In this document: positions 29,107 to 37,375 of the stretch, piece after piece | Numbering within the stretch: the stretch's first letter is position 1 | Layout of the letters: every line of letters starts with the position of its first letter | NCBI GenBank assembly: GCA_963781785.1 | Contig: CAWAHD010000005.1 | Span: forward strand, 2,480,001-2,544,000 | From: CAWAHD01 sp963781785 | GTDB taxonomy: Bacteria; Planctomycetota; Planctomycetia; Isosphaerales; Isosphaeraceae | Length of the DNA: 64,000 nt | Reading direction: 5' to 3' | Translations under genes and position numbers: made by a program | The notes under the pieces: generated by a model | Databases searched by the model: none | Seen by the model: only the letters and a program-made list of their open reading frames with translations | What the model was told of the DNA's origin: nothing

Positions 29107-29904
29107 TCAACGCCGCGGGCGGCCAGCTCGGCCGGCGGGGCGGGATGCGCGCTTCACGTGCGTGTCAAAAAACTCGATCGTGCGCTGGAGGGCGTCGTCG
29201 CGATCGGCGCCCCGAAACCCGTGGCCGGCGCCTTCGTAGATCTTCATCTCGTAGGAGACGCCCGCCTGCTTGAGCAACTGCTCCAGCTTGTAGGCTTCTT
29301 GCACCGAGACGTTGCGATCCGAGTCGCCATGCAGGATCAGGACCGGGGGCAGTCGGGCCGGGTTGAGCTCCTCCCACTCCGGCCAGCCGCCGAAGTTCTC
29401 CACGACGGCGGAGACCCGGCGATCCCGCGCCGCGACGGATAGAGAAACCCAGGTTCCCATTGAGGAGCCGAGCAGGCCGATCCGCGTCGCGTCGACGTCG
29501 GGCCGGCGCATCGCATGTCCCACCGTCTCGCTGACCGTCCGCTCCCAGAAGCTGAACGACCGGGCGTTCTTGCGGCCGTTCTTGGGATCGGGCTTGAGAC
29601 TGCCGAAGTAATGGGGGACGAGCGTGACGTAACCCGCGCGGGCCAGCTCGCGGGCCCGAGCGTGCGAATCGGACCGTTTGCCCTCACCGACTCCGCCGAC
29701 TCCGTGCACGACGACGATGGCCGGGTACTTGCCGGCCGCTCCGGGGGAGAAAACGTCGACGATCACGTCCTTGCCGTGACTCTTGAACGTCCCATCCGTC
29801 GCGATGATCTCGTCCGGCTCGGGCGCGGCCATTCCCAGCCCCATGATCGCCGCGACGGAGAGCGATGCGACACCGATCAAGTACCCGGGACGAGCGTGCG
29901 CCAT
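29107..29904 (-). CDS. secreted dienelactone-hydrolase-like alpha/beta hydrolase
   Basis: 265 aa from ATG 29,904; the N-terminal hydrophobic stretch (YLIGVASLSVAAIMGLGMAA) looks like a signal peptide. Alpha/beta-hydrolase landmarks: VVVHGVGGVGEG (oxyanion loop), nucleophile elbow GLLGSSMG (Ser ~144), acid ILHGDSDRNVS and catalytic His in GAGHGFRG. The layout matches the dienelactone hydrolase family; substrate unknown. The longer ORF to 30,021 would add an unlikely leader. Confidence 0.85.
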   Translation of the reverse strand: MAHARPGYLIGVASLSVAAIMGLGMAAPEPDEIIATDGTFKSHGKDVIVDVFSPGAAGKYPAIVVVHGVGGVGEGKRSDSHARARELARAGYVTLVPHYFGSLKPDPKNGRKNARSFSFWERTVSETVGHAMRRPDVDATRIGLLGSSMGTWVSLSVAARDRRVSAVVENFGGWPEWEELNPARLPPVLILHGDSDRNVSVQEAYKLEQLLKQAGVSYEMKIYEGAGHGFRGADRDDALQRTIEFFDTHVKRASRPAGRAGRPRR

Positions 29905-30197
29905 GATCGTGGGAGTTTCCTCCCTGGGTAAACGTGTGGCCTTCTCGTGATCCTGCTCAATTATCATGAGAGGCGACGGGATTGTCACGCAATCAGGCCA
30001 GCTTCCGGTCAAATTCGACAATACGGAACAGGCCGGCGATCACTTCCCGGAATCCGTTCAACCAACGTCCAAGGCATGGCAAGGTCTCCTGACCTTGCGA
30101 CCGGTGTGACCGGAAGTTTCCCGCCCCGAGCTCGGGTGTGAGACGCGAGAGAGCGCGAACGGCTCCCGTGTCGAGCGGTCGGGCTTTGGCATGATGT

Positions 30198-30534
30198 GGT
30201 CTCAATCCTTGTTCTGATGGATCAATCACTTCTGGCGGAAATCCCATATCTCAAATCCGAAATCCCAAATCCGAAATCCCAAATCCGAAATCCCAAATCC
30301 GAAATCCCAAATCCGAAGCAAGCGCGGTCGCTGCGCTCCGGTCTTTTTTAGGATTTAGGATTTGGTGCTTAGGAGTTGCGGCGATAGCCGTCGCACTTCG
30401 ACGGGTTTCGATCCTTGTTCTGATGGATCAATCACTTCTGGTCCGATCCGTCCGATCCGTCCGATCCGTCCGATCAGAACCGCCGGCACTTGACCAGGTT
30501 TCAATCCTTGTTCTGAAGGATCAATCACTTCTGG
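30198..30534 (+). CRISPR. three CRISPR-like 38-nt repeats, possibly a degenerate array
   Basis: Near-identical 38-nt units at 30,198-30,235, 30,404-30,441 and 30,497-30,534. They share GGTTTCAATCC (one base varies), TTGTTCTGATGGATCAATC and ACTTCTGG. The GTTTCAATCC opening is typical of CRISPR repeats. The gaps are 168 and 55 nt, not uniform, and each gap starts with a tandem repeat and ends with 20-30 nt of unique sequence. No cas gene is in the window. It is either a decayed array whose spacers were enlarged by tandem expansion, or another dispersed repeat. Confidence 0.35.
30236..30318. repeat. AAATCCGAAATCCC tandem repeat
   Basis: At least four copies of a ~14-bp unit alternating AAATCCG and AAATCCC, directly after the first CRISPR-like repeat. 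A related AGGATTTAGGATTTGG string follows at about 30,350-30,365. AT-richer than its surroundings and non-coding. Confidence 0.75.
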
Positions 30535-30538
30535 TATA

Positions 30539-30858
30539 GTCGCCTTTCGCTCCGCGAAAGTTGCGCGTTCGTCGCCTTTCGCTCCGCGAAAGTTGCGCGT
30601 TCGTCGCCTTTCGCTCCGCGAAAGTTGCGCGTTCGTCGCCTTTCGCTCCGCGAAAGTTGCGCGTTCGTCGCCTTTCGCTCCGCGAAAGTTGCGCGTTCGT
30701 CGCCTTTCGCTCCGCGAAAGTTGCGCGTTCGTCGCCTTTCGCTCCGCGAAAGTTGCGCGTTCGTCGCCTTTCGCTCCGCGAAAGTTGCGCGTTCGTCGCC
30801 TTTCGCTCCGCGAAAGTTGCGCGTTCGTCGCCTTTCGCTCCGCGAAAGTTGCGCGTTT
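30539..30858. repeat. minisatellite of ten 32-bp units, each with a hairpin
   Basis: Ten almost perfect 32-bp units, each containing CTTTCGC-TCC-GCGAAAG (7-bp stem, 3-nt loop) followed by TTGCGCGTTCGTCGC. Only the last unit shows a change (C to T). Because 32 is not a multiple of 3, the ORFs that run through it on both strands are only translations of the repeat. It starts four bases after the third CRISPR-like repeat. Confidence 0.9.
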
Positions 30859-30970
30859 GCTCTACCAATAACCACGCCGATGCTCAGTAAATCCTTCCAG
30901 CCGAGTGACGAATCAGCCATCAACATGGTTTGATGTCAGAATAAAGTCGCGCATCGCGCATGGGGAGGGC

Positions 30971-30996
30971 AAACTTTCGCGGAGCGAAAGGCGACG
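30971..30996 (-). repeat. single inverted copy of the minisatellite core
   Basis: AACTTTCGCGGAGCGAAAGG is the reverse complement of the 32-bp unit's hairpin core, ~115 bp beyond the array. It lies where the N-terminal half of the neighbouring PIN-domain gene would be expected, so a repeat-linked rearrangement may have removed that half. Confidence 0.7.
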
Positions 30997-31058
30997 ATTG
31001 TGGTCGCCGCCCGCTTGGCCGTGCACCATCTGGCGAATCTCGGTGGCTGCCTGAGGCG

Positions 31059-31283
31059 ATCTCGCCCCGTTGGACGGACCAGATCCACGAGGAGTGGACA
31101 AGAAACGTTCTCGCCAATCGCGCCGACATCTCGCCCGCGAGCCTCGCTCGCTGCCGCAACCTCATGGACGAGCACGTCCCGGATTGTCTCGTTACGGGGT
31201 ACCAGGCCCTGATTCCGTCGCTGACCCTCCCCGGCGAAAATGACCGGCACGTCCTGGCGGCCGTGATTCACAGTGGAGCTGGA
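31059..31283 (+). pseudogene. PIN-domain (VapC-like) toxin fragment
   Basis: In one frame, RWTDQIHEEWTRNVLANRAD, ARCRNLMDEHVPDCLVTGY and LPGENDRHVLAAVIHSGA match the middle and third acidic motif of a PIN-domain ribonuclease. The first part with its N-terminal Asp (LDANVL-type strand) is absent, replaced by repeat-derived sequence, and the C-terminus after SGAG turns into unrelated sequence. It is a remnant without a complete active site. No antitoxin gene is recognisable beside it. Confidence 0.65.
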
Positions 31284-31942
31284 CTCATCGAACGTGAAAT
31301 CGAGCGTGAGATCCGCCGCTGTCTCGACGGCCATCAACAGCCGTCCTCAGCCCGTGACGCGTGAACGATCGTTGGCGCGGACGATTGCCGGCTCCCGATG
31401 CCCGACCGACAGCGTCGGAGGCGCGGGGGATCGCGTCGGTCTTGGGCCGTCGATCTTCAGCGCTTCGCCGTTCTTTGTTATCGGCTCCCGCCGTTCCTCG
31501 GGTAGAGTCTCCGACCAAGGGACAGCGAATCGCGGCACCCATTTGAGTCGCCCCCAACTCCAAGGTGCTGTCGGGATATGCATGAACTGCCAAGTGAGGG
31601 CACGCCTGATGCTTCGCAGAAACTGCTTCGGCGGCGTCGGACCGACGAGCCCAAGACCGCTGCAAGGCCAAGCCAGATGAAGTTGTTCAAACTCCTGTCG
31701 CAAGGTTGAGCGGTCGAGCTGCGAGCCGCGCAACAAATGCTTATGCAGTTCGCGCGGCTGAAATCGTCCCAACCCCTTGAAGGATTAAGAAGTCCGGTGA
31801 TTGACGGGCCGACAGTGGCCCATGATTATCGATGCGCTCTCGTGAGAGAATCACAAGTTCGGCGCGAACATGGCCCTCGATACGTTCGAACAAAGGGCCG
31901 TTCAGGCCTCATCCCGTCAATGAGCTTATTTGGAGACCAGCC
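31284..31942. other. region without a supported gene
   Basis: 659 bp. A minus-strand ORF at 31,347-31,772 (141 aa; with WGRLKWVPRFAVPWSETLP) has a less shadow-like composition and might be a piece of a transposase, but I cannot match it to a family. Nothing else is supported. Confidence 0.3.
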
Positions 31943-32227
31943 ATGTCCCACAGCATCTCGACGCTGCTGACCCGCAATCTTCACGAGGTATTCGGGGAAG
32001 GCGACCCTGCTCGCCGGCGAGCGACCATCGACGAGATCTTCACCGAGGACTGCGTGTTCTATGATCCCCGAGGCGTGATGTTGCGAGCCAAGCCGGGCGT
32101 CGCCTCCGGGCGCTTCGACAAGCGCGCATCGGTCGGATCGCCCGACGCGCCGAATCACATGCTCGATGCTTCGGTGGGTAGACCCAACAGTCGTGTTACC
32201 AGGGGCCACGCGAGAGATTGCATGTGA
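31943..32227 (+). pseudogene. truncated NTF2/SnoaL-like protein
   Basis: The start at 31,943 has GGAG upstream. The first ~45 residues (LLTRNLHEVFGEGDPARRRA then TIDEIFTEDCVFYDPRGV) are the N-terminal helix and strand of SnoaL-like/NTF2-fold polyketide-cyclase-type proteins. The following residues do not continue the fold and the ORF ends at 94 aa instead of ~120-150. The 3' part was probably replaced by a deletion or rearrangement. The original role (ligand binding or small-molecule isomerase) is uncertain. Confidence 0.55.
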
Positions 32228-32437
32228 TGCAAGGAACGGCGCGGAGCATTATGATCGGGAGTTGAATCGTGGCGAGTTTTCGCCCGGCAGATAATCGTCC
32301 CGAGCGGGTTTTACAAGTGCTCCAGTGTGTGGGAAGGGTGAGTATCGTCATTGCATCAACGAAATTCGCGATAAGGAGTAAGGACTTAGTTCAAATCGCG
32401 AGCGTAAGGTGTGATCTCGAGTCGAGGACACCGCACG

Positions 32438-33532
32438 ATGGGAGAGGTTCTGGACTATCTGACGCCGGAGTGGCTTGAAACCCGCTTGGCCGCGACGAAG
32501 GCGATACATGTTCCCAGGTTCGAAGAGGTTGATCGAGAACGGGCGAGGACGGCGAACGAGTCGATCACCGATGTAGCAAAGCGTGCAGGGGTTCCAAGAG
32601 CACACGGCGGCGAGAACTCCGCCGAGAGCAGCGAAAAAGCAGGCGTGGTTCCTATTCACGACACCGACGAATACCGACTGGGCTGCCTCATCCATCGTTG
32701 CATCACGATTTGCGAATGCGAGTACGCCCTAGGCTCGAATCCGGACGTGATTCGCGACCAATGCCGGCGCGCTTGCGAGTCAGCGATCCCGTACTTGCGC
32801 GTTCTCGACTTCTCGGTAAAGCATGTTCGCGTCGAAGACGGCTTGAGTCCGTCGGCGGCGAAAAAGGCCGCCGAGACTTACGCAGGCACGTGGTGGAAGG
32901 CGACGGGGCAATACGCGGGTGCCGAGTATTCCTTCAGGAATCAACCGTTGAACTTACTGACGAGACTCGATCTCTGGTATATCGCCGCGGTTTCGGGGAA
33001 TCTTGATCTGGCCCGCGACGTCGCCGTTCTCTACCGAGCGGACCCGACGATTCAAGTCGACCCGAGCTCAGTCCGGGAGGGAATCCTTCGATGCGTGCTG
33101 GCGGGTGACGCCGAGGGCGAAGCGCTGCTCGGCGGTCGGCTCAAACCGGGATATCCGGCCGACTTTCCGCCAAAACTGATCGAATTGCCGATTGCGGTGA
33201 TCCGCCGCGATCCTGCGATGTTTCTTGACGCCGTGCGCAAGATCAGCACGAAGTTCAAGGGCAAATGGGATCCGAAGAAGCACCGAGCGTGGTATGACAA
33301 GAGGCAGTCGAAGGACCGGGCGCGGAGACACCCGAACGGAAGCTGGGAGGAATGTCTCGCGCGAACCAAAAGGTTGCTACTTGCGCTACACTGGGTCTTC
33401 TCCTGGTGGGCGATCTCCTGGCTGGAGATCGCCCACCAGCGCGGCCTGAGCGAACTCGTCGATGCCAAGAATCGCAAAGCATTCTCCGAGTGGGTCCCGT
33501 GCTCGCTCATCGACATAGGATTGACAACGTGA
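32438..33532 (+). CDS. hypothetical protein, possibly Imm49-like
   Basis: 364 aa, soluble and helical, from the ATG at 32,438 (a GTG at 32,411 is also open). Visible patterns are an Arg/Glu-rich N-terminus, LGCLIHRCITICECEYALGS, NLLTRLDLWYIAAVSGNLDL and LAGDAEGEALLGGRLKPGYP. The arrangement of helical repeats and 'D-x-x-A-R-x-x-A' blocks reminds me of immunity protein 49 and its relatives, but this is weak and no toxin is adjacent. The C-terminal coding part includes a perfect 16-bp inverted repeat (see separate entry) that is odd for a coding region. Confidence 0.55.
   Translation: MGEVLDYLTPEWLETRLAATKAIHVPRFEEVDRERARTANESITDVAKRAGVPRAHGGENSAESSEKAGVVPIHDTDEYRLGCLIHRCITICECEYALGSNPDVIRDQCRRACESAIPYLRVLDFSVKHVRVEDGLSPSAAKKAAETYAGTWWKATGQYAGAEYSFRNQPLNLLTRLDLWYIAAVSGNLDLARDVAVLYRADPTIQVDPSSVREGILRCVLAGDAEGEALLGGRLKPGYPADFPPKLIELPIAVIRRDPAMFLDAVRKISTKFKGKWDPKKHRAWYDKRQSKDRARRHPNGSWEECLARTKRLLLALHWVFSWWAISWLEIAHQRGLSELVDAKNRKAFSEWVPCSLIDIGLTT
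33403..33439. repeat. perfect 16-bp inverted repeat inside a gene
   Basis: CTGGTGGGCGATCTCC (33,403-33,418), loop TGGCT, then the exact complement at 33,424-33,439. It encodes SWWAISWLEIAHQ within the end of the hypothetical gene. A stem this perfect in coding sequence suggests an inserted palindrome, an attenuator-like structure or an inversion artefact. Confidence 0.75.
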
Positions 33533-33599
33533 GCTGCGCCGAACGCGCTCGCTGTGCGAACCGCCCAGAGTTGATGCCCGGTCTGCACGGACAACCCCA

Positions 33600-34122
33600 C
33601 AACAAGGCCTGTATCGCTTGACATCCTCACACTCCGGGCGGTCTTCCGGCTCAACCGCCAGACAGTCCCTGGCCAGGGTGATCAGCTCGGGCTTGTCCTC
33701 GTGGCTCTCGAGCAAGACCTTGACGGCCAAGTCGCGGCCGAGGTCGCGATCGCGGCCCCGGAGCACCGCCCCCATCCCGCCCCGCGCAATCTCGCCAGAA
33801 AGCTGGTAGCGGTCGCCGCGCTCGGCGGGCGCGGGCATCTCATCAGTGGACGGCTCGGCGACTGAGAGTGCGGTGTCGTCAGCCCCTGTCTCGGGCAGGA
33901 GCACGCGAGGAATCGGGCCAATCGACCGGGCGAGGTTCTCCAATACGTGGCCCGGTTGGGCCGGCTCGAAGCCGAAGGTCACGCTCTCCCCCGCCGAGCC
34001 TTCCGGCATGGGTCTGGTATCCGTCGAGCCCGGCGCGGATCATGCAGGCCTGGCAGATGCCGTCAGGAGCCTCGGAAGGAAGCGGGTTACCACACCGGAT
34101 GCAGCGGCGGATTCTCGGCCAT
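33600..34122 (-). pseudogene. remnant of a planctomycete serine/threonine kinase with internal deletion
   Basis: Reading leftward from about 34,122: a zinc-ribbon-like start (RRCIRCGNPLPSEAPDGICQ), then, after frameshifts, PEGSAGESVTFGFEPAQPGH. The kinase glycine loop and lysine follow: RYQLSGEIARGGMGAVLRGR and LAVKVLLESHEDKPEL. The text then jumps straight to ITLARDCLAVEPEDRPE, the end of a kinase domain. The catalytic HRD and DFG regions (roughly 200-250 residues) are missing. Dead gene created by an internal deletion. Confidence 0.7.
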
Positions 34123-34761
34123 CGAGGGGGCTCCGTTAAGAGAGAGTTTTGCGAGGACACAGCCCAGAATGCTGTATGAAAATGCTCTGGGGGTTGCCCC
34201 GAACCGGGATCGCCCCCCTGGCTTTGTCCCCCGTGGCCCGACGCGCGTCGGTGTCTGATCGACCGACGAATCCCGAGAGTCAGTTCGGGGCTCGCAATTA
34301 TCTTGACCACACTCAACGTAGTGTCGCCCAACTTTCTTGTGGAAAAAAGCGCATCCTCAATCCTCCCAAGCCCATCGCGCCGCGCGTCGGCCTCTATACC
34401 GCTCGGTAGCATGCCAGGTTCCGGCGCCACGTTGCATAATGTATTCATGCGCGTGTCATGAAGCCGCGTGGAGCGGGCCACATCGTCCCGTATACCGCCG
34501 GCCAAACAAACCGGGCTGAGATTGTGCCCTGATCCAGCAGAATCTCGGTCATCCGCGGCAAAGTCGCCGCCCGGTCGCGATCGTCGCAAGACGCCGCGGC
34601 GAACCAAGAAATGTGCGTTCGCAGGTCAGGCTTTCCAGCCTGACGTCCGGCTGCAAAGCCTGACCGACTTCATACTTTGTCCCGCGGTCGCGATTGGGAT
34701 CGACCCATGTCCCGACTTCACGGGCTAAACGCTTGCGCCTAACAGCGAGGAACAGAGAAGA
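34123..34761. other. non-coding stretch with a palindromic repeat
   Basis: 639 bp without a supported gene. At 34,625-34,644 GTCAGGCT-TTCC-AGCCTGAC forms an 8-bp stem with a 4-nt loop, followed by a further half copy (AAAGCCTGACC at 34,655-34,665). I recognise this as a repeat type scattered in planctomycete intergenic DNA (from memory). Confidence 0.5.
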
Positions 34762-36399
34762 ATGGCGACATCTCAGCGCCGCGTAGAGGCGAATCGACGC
34801 AACTGCCTCAAGTCGACCGGGGCCAGGACAGTGAACGGCCGTTCCGTATCACGTCTCAACGGCCTGAAACATGGCCTGACGGCCAAAACGGTGGTGATTC
34901 CCAGCGAGGATCCCGCGGAGTATCACCAGCTCCTGGCCGACGTTTCGGGTACGCTTGTGCCGAGAAACCGGATTGAAACGATTTTGACGGCCCAGATCGC
35001 TCACGCGTCGTGGATGCACGACCGCGTCGTTCGTGCCCAGACCGCGCGGCTCACGTCGGCGATCGAAGCGTCCGCTGATGTTGCACTCGAGGAGGTCTAC
35101 GACCTGGGCAGCCGGCTGTTCCACGATCGCCGAGTTCCCACGGCGATCTCGGGCGCCATCCCCTGGAATCATGTCGGGCCGCGGACCTCTCACACGGGAA
35201 CTGCGATTGACCCGGACGATCCCGCGCGGATCGTCCGGAAGCTCTCCACCACCGTTCACGGCTGCGATTGGATGCTCAGAGAGTGGTCGGCTCTGCGGGC
35301 GCTCCTTGAGCAAGGAGAGGCCTGGCAGGGCAACCATAAATTCATCGCAGTGAGACTACTGGGCCATCAGCCCATCGACTGTTGGAAATCCAGGGAGATC
35401 TCGACCCTTTACGTCGCGGCCTGGTCGCTCAATTCCTTGCGCGGCAACGCGTATTCCGAGATCCGCAGCGACCTGGGGGCGACCGAGTACAAGCACTACA
35501 CCCGGCGTGTGCGGGGAACATGGCGAGATATGATCAATGCCACGGACCACGAGAACGCGCGGCGAGTGCTCATCGGCATCGTCGATCGGGCGGTCGAACG
35601 AGTCGAGGCGCAGCGCTCTCTGGCCCAGGAGAGGGCCGTGCGCGACGAGGCGCTCCGGGCCGACTGCCTGTCGTTCGACGACAGCCACGAGGGAGAGCTC
35701 CAGAGGCGGTACGAAACGACCAACCATCGAAAGTTCACCCGGTCCATCAACGAATTCTTTAAGTTCCGCCGCGCCGCCGAGGAAAATGGGTGCGAAGAGA
35801 TGTTCGAAGCCGGCGAGATCGGCGATCAAGGCGACACGCCAGCCGCTCCAGAGTCTTGCCGTCCGGAGACTGGCAATTGCCCCGATCCCACCCTATCGCA
35901 ACCTGAGATTCTAGAGTCCACACCGGACGACTTGAACAATCCGCAAATGGATGACGATCAACCGGCAACGGACAACCCGTCCAGTTCCATCGATCCGCAA
36001 ACCGAGCGCCGACAAGCGGCAGAAAACAATGCTTCGGTCGCTCCCCGATTTTTGCGAACCGAAGCCAATGACCCTCACCAAGCCGCACCAGACAACCCCG
36101 ATCTGGGCGCAATCAGCATCCAACCAAACGATCGCGATGCGGCTGATTGCGAAATTGGACACAATGACTCCAACATGGCCGGCTGTACAGACGACGCGAT
36201 GGGGCGGCTTCCATTTGCGCGAGAGCTGCTCCTCGGCCTGATCTTCCTATTCGCCTGCGCGGCGGTCTTGGCGGCCGTCGCTGGCCGCGCCGCTGCCAGC
36301 CTCGAACCAGCTCGAACCAGCTTCGAAGGACACGCATTTCGTGAGACGTTCTCAAGGAAAGGTCGAACCTTCGGACTCCCCTTGGGTATGATCAGGTGA
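34762..36399 (+). CDS. hypothetical protein with conserved planctomycete N-terminus and C-terminal membrane helix
   Basis: 545 aa. The N-terminal block (EANRRNCLKSTGARTVNGR then RLNGLKHGLTAKTV) is a motif I associate with a family of uncharacterised planctomycete and acidobacterial proteins. Residues ~50-340 are mostly helical with no recognised domain. Residues ~350-475 are a low-complexity Pro/Asn/Asp/Gln linker. A membrane helix follows at ~495-520 (LLLGLIFLFACAAVLAAVAG). The start ATG follows GAGGAACAGAGAAGA. Function unknown. Confidence 0.75.
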   Translation: MATSQRRVEANRRNCLKSTGARTVNGRSVSRLNGLKHGLTAKTVVIPSEDPAEYHQLLADVSGTLVPRNRIETILTAQIAHASWMHDRVVRAQTARLTSAIEASADVALEEVYDLGSRLFHDRRVPTAISGAIPWNHVGPRTSHTGTAIDPDDPARIVRKLSTTVHGCDWMLREWSALRALLEQGEAWQGNHKFIAVRLLGHQPIDCWKSREISTLYVAAWSLNSLRGNAYSEIRSDLGATEYKHYTRRVRGTWRDMINATDHENARRVLIGIVDRAVERVEAQRSLAQERAVRDEALRADCLSFDDSHEGELQRRYETTNHRKFTRSINEFFKFRRAAEENGCEEMFEAGEIGDQGDTPAAPESCRPETGNCPDPTLSQPEILESTPDDLNNPQMDDDQPATDNPSSSIDPQTERRQAAENNASVAPRFLRTEANDPHQAAPDNPDLGAISIQPNDRDAADCEIGHNDSNMAGCTDDAMGRLPFARELLLGLIFLFACAAVLAAVAGRAAASLEPARTSFEGHAFRETFSRKGRTFGLPLGMIR

Positions 36400-36436
36400 T
36401 TGAGCCGCGCGCCCGATCCACGACAGAATTCCCACG

Positions 36437-37375
36437 ATGGTCGAACCCGCCATTACTTCTCGTCTCGGGGAGCTTCCGCACCTCTCCACGTTCATGAGGG
36501 CTGCGGAGCAAGCAAGTTTCACAGCGGCTGCGTCGCAGCTCAGCATCACTCAAGCGGCCGTGAGCCAACGAATCGCCGTCCTCGAAAAGGAACTTCGCCT
36601 CTCGCTGTTCAACCGGCAGGCCGGAAGGATCGCCCTCACCGAAGCCGGTCAGCGGCTCTACGAGTACGCTCGTCAAATCCTCGACCTGCACGAGCAGGCT
36701 CGAAGGAGCCTGGGCGGCTTTCATCCGCCCGTGTCGGGCGACCTGCCGATTGCAGCAAGCTCGGTGCCCGGGGAGTACTTCCTCCCGCCGCTCTTGTCTG
36801 CTTTTCACGCGGAGCATCCGCAGGTGCACGTCCGCGCGACGGTGAGCGACAGCGGGCTGGTCCTGAAGGATATCGAAAAGGGCCGAGCGGCGCTCGGGCT
36901 TGTGGGACAGAAGACGGATCATCCCAACCTCGAATATCGCACCATCGGCTCGGATTGCCTTGTGCTCATCGTCCACTCGCGGCATCCACTAGCCAGCCGA
37001 AAAGCCGCGTCGCTCACAGCCCTGAAAAGCGAGACACTCATCATCCGTGAGCCCGGGTCGGGTTCCCGGTGTGCCTTGGAGGACGGCCTTGCGCGGGCCG
37101 GCACGTCGCTTTCGGCCTTCAATGTCGCTCTCGAGCTCGGCAGCAATGCGGCCATCAAGGATGCCGTGAAACGGGGCCTCGGGGTTGCGTTCCTCTCACA
37201 ACTGGCTGTCCAGAGGGAGCTCGGCGCCAAGGAGCTGCGAACGATCGCCGTCAAGGGCCTCGAACTCGAGCGGGATTTCTACGTCGTCTTTAACCGCCGC
37301 CGCCCGTTGCCTCCGGCCGCGGCCGTGTTCCTCCACTTCCTCGAAACGCACCCGTTTGAGGCCGGTCGACCATGA
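36437..37375 (+). CDS. LysR-family transcriptional regulator
   Basis: 312 aa. Winged helix-turn-helix at ~14-75 (STFMRAAEQASFTAAASQLS then TQAAVSQRIAVLEKELRLSL), followed by the linker helix and a type 2 periplasmic-binding-like effector domain (~100-300: DLPIAASSVPGEYFLPPLLS, GLGVAFLSQLAVQREL). The domain is closest by eye to CysB/CysL-type regulators (inference). Its stop overlaps the next start (ATGA at 37,372-37,375), so it is probably translated together with the secreted-protein gene rather than divergent from its target. Confidence 0.93.
   Translation: MVEPAITSRLGELPHLSTFMRAAEQASFTAAASQLSITQAAVSQRIAVLEKELRLSLFNRQAGRIALTEAGQRLYEYARQILDLHEQARRSLGGFHPPVSGDLPIAASSVPGEYFLPPLLSAFHAEHPQVHVRATVSDSGLVLKDIEKGRAALGLVGQKTDHPNLEYRTIGSDCLVLIVHSRHPLASRKAASLTALKSETLIIREPGSGSRCALEDGLARAGTSLSAFNVALELGSNAAIKDAVKRGLGVAFLSQLAVQRELGAKELRTIAVKGLELERDFYVVFNRRRPLPPAAAVFLHFLETHPFEAGRP

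Noticed and set aside
30521..30933. Repetitive ORFs on both strands (RRLSLRESCAFVAFRSAK and similar)
   Set aside because: They are only translations of the ten-unit 32-bp repeat, which runs open in several frames at once; no independent coding evidence.
31347..31772. Possible transposase fragment on the minus strand
   Set aside because: Composition is suggestive, but there is no DDE motif, terminal repeat or recognisable family block.
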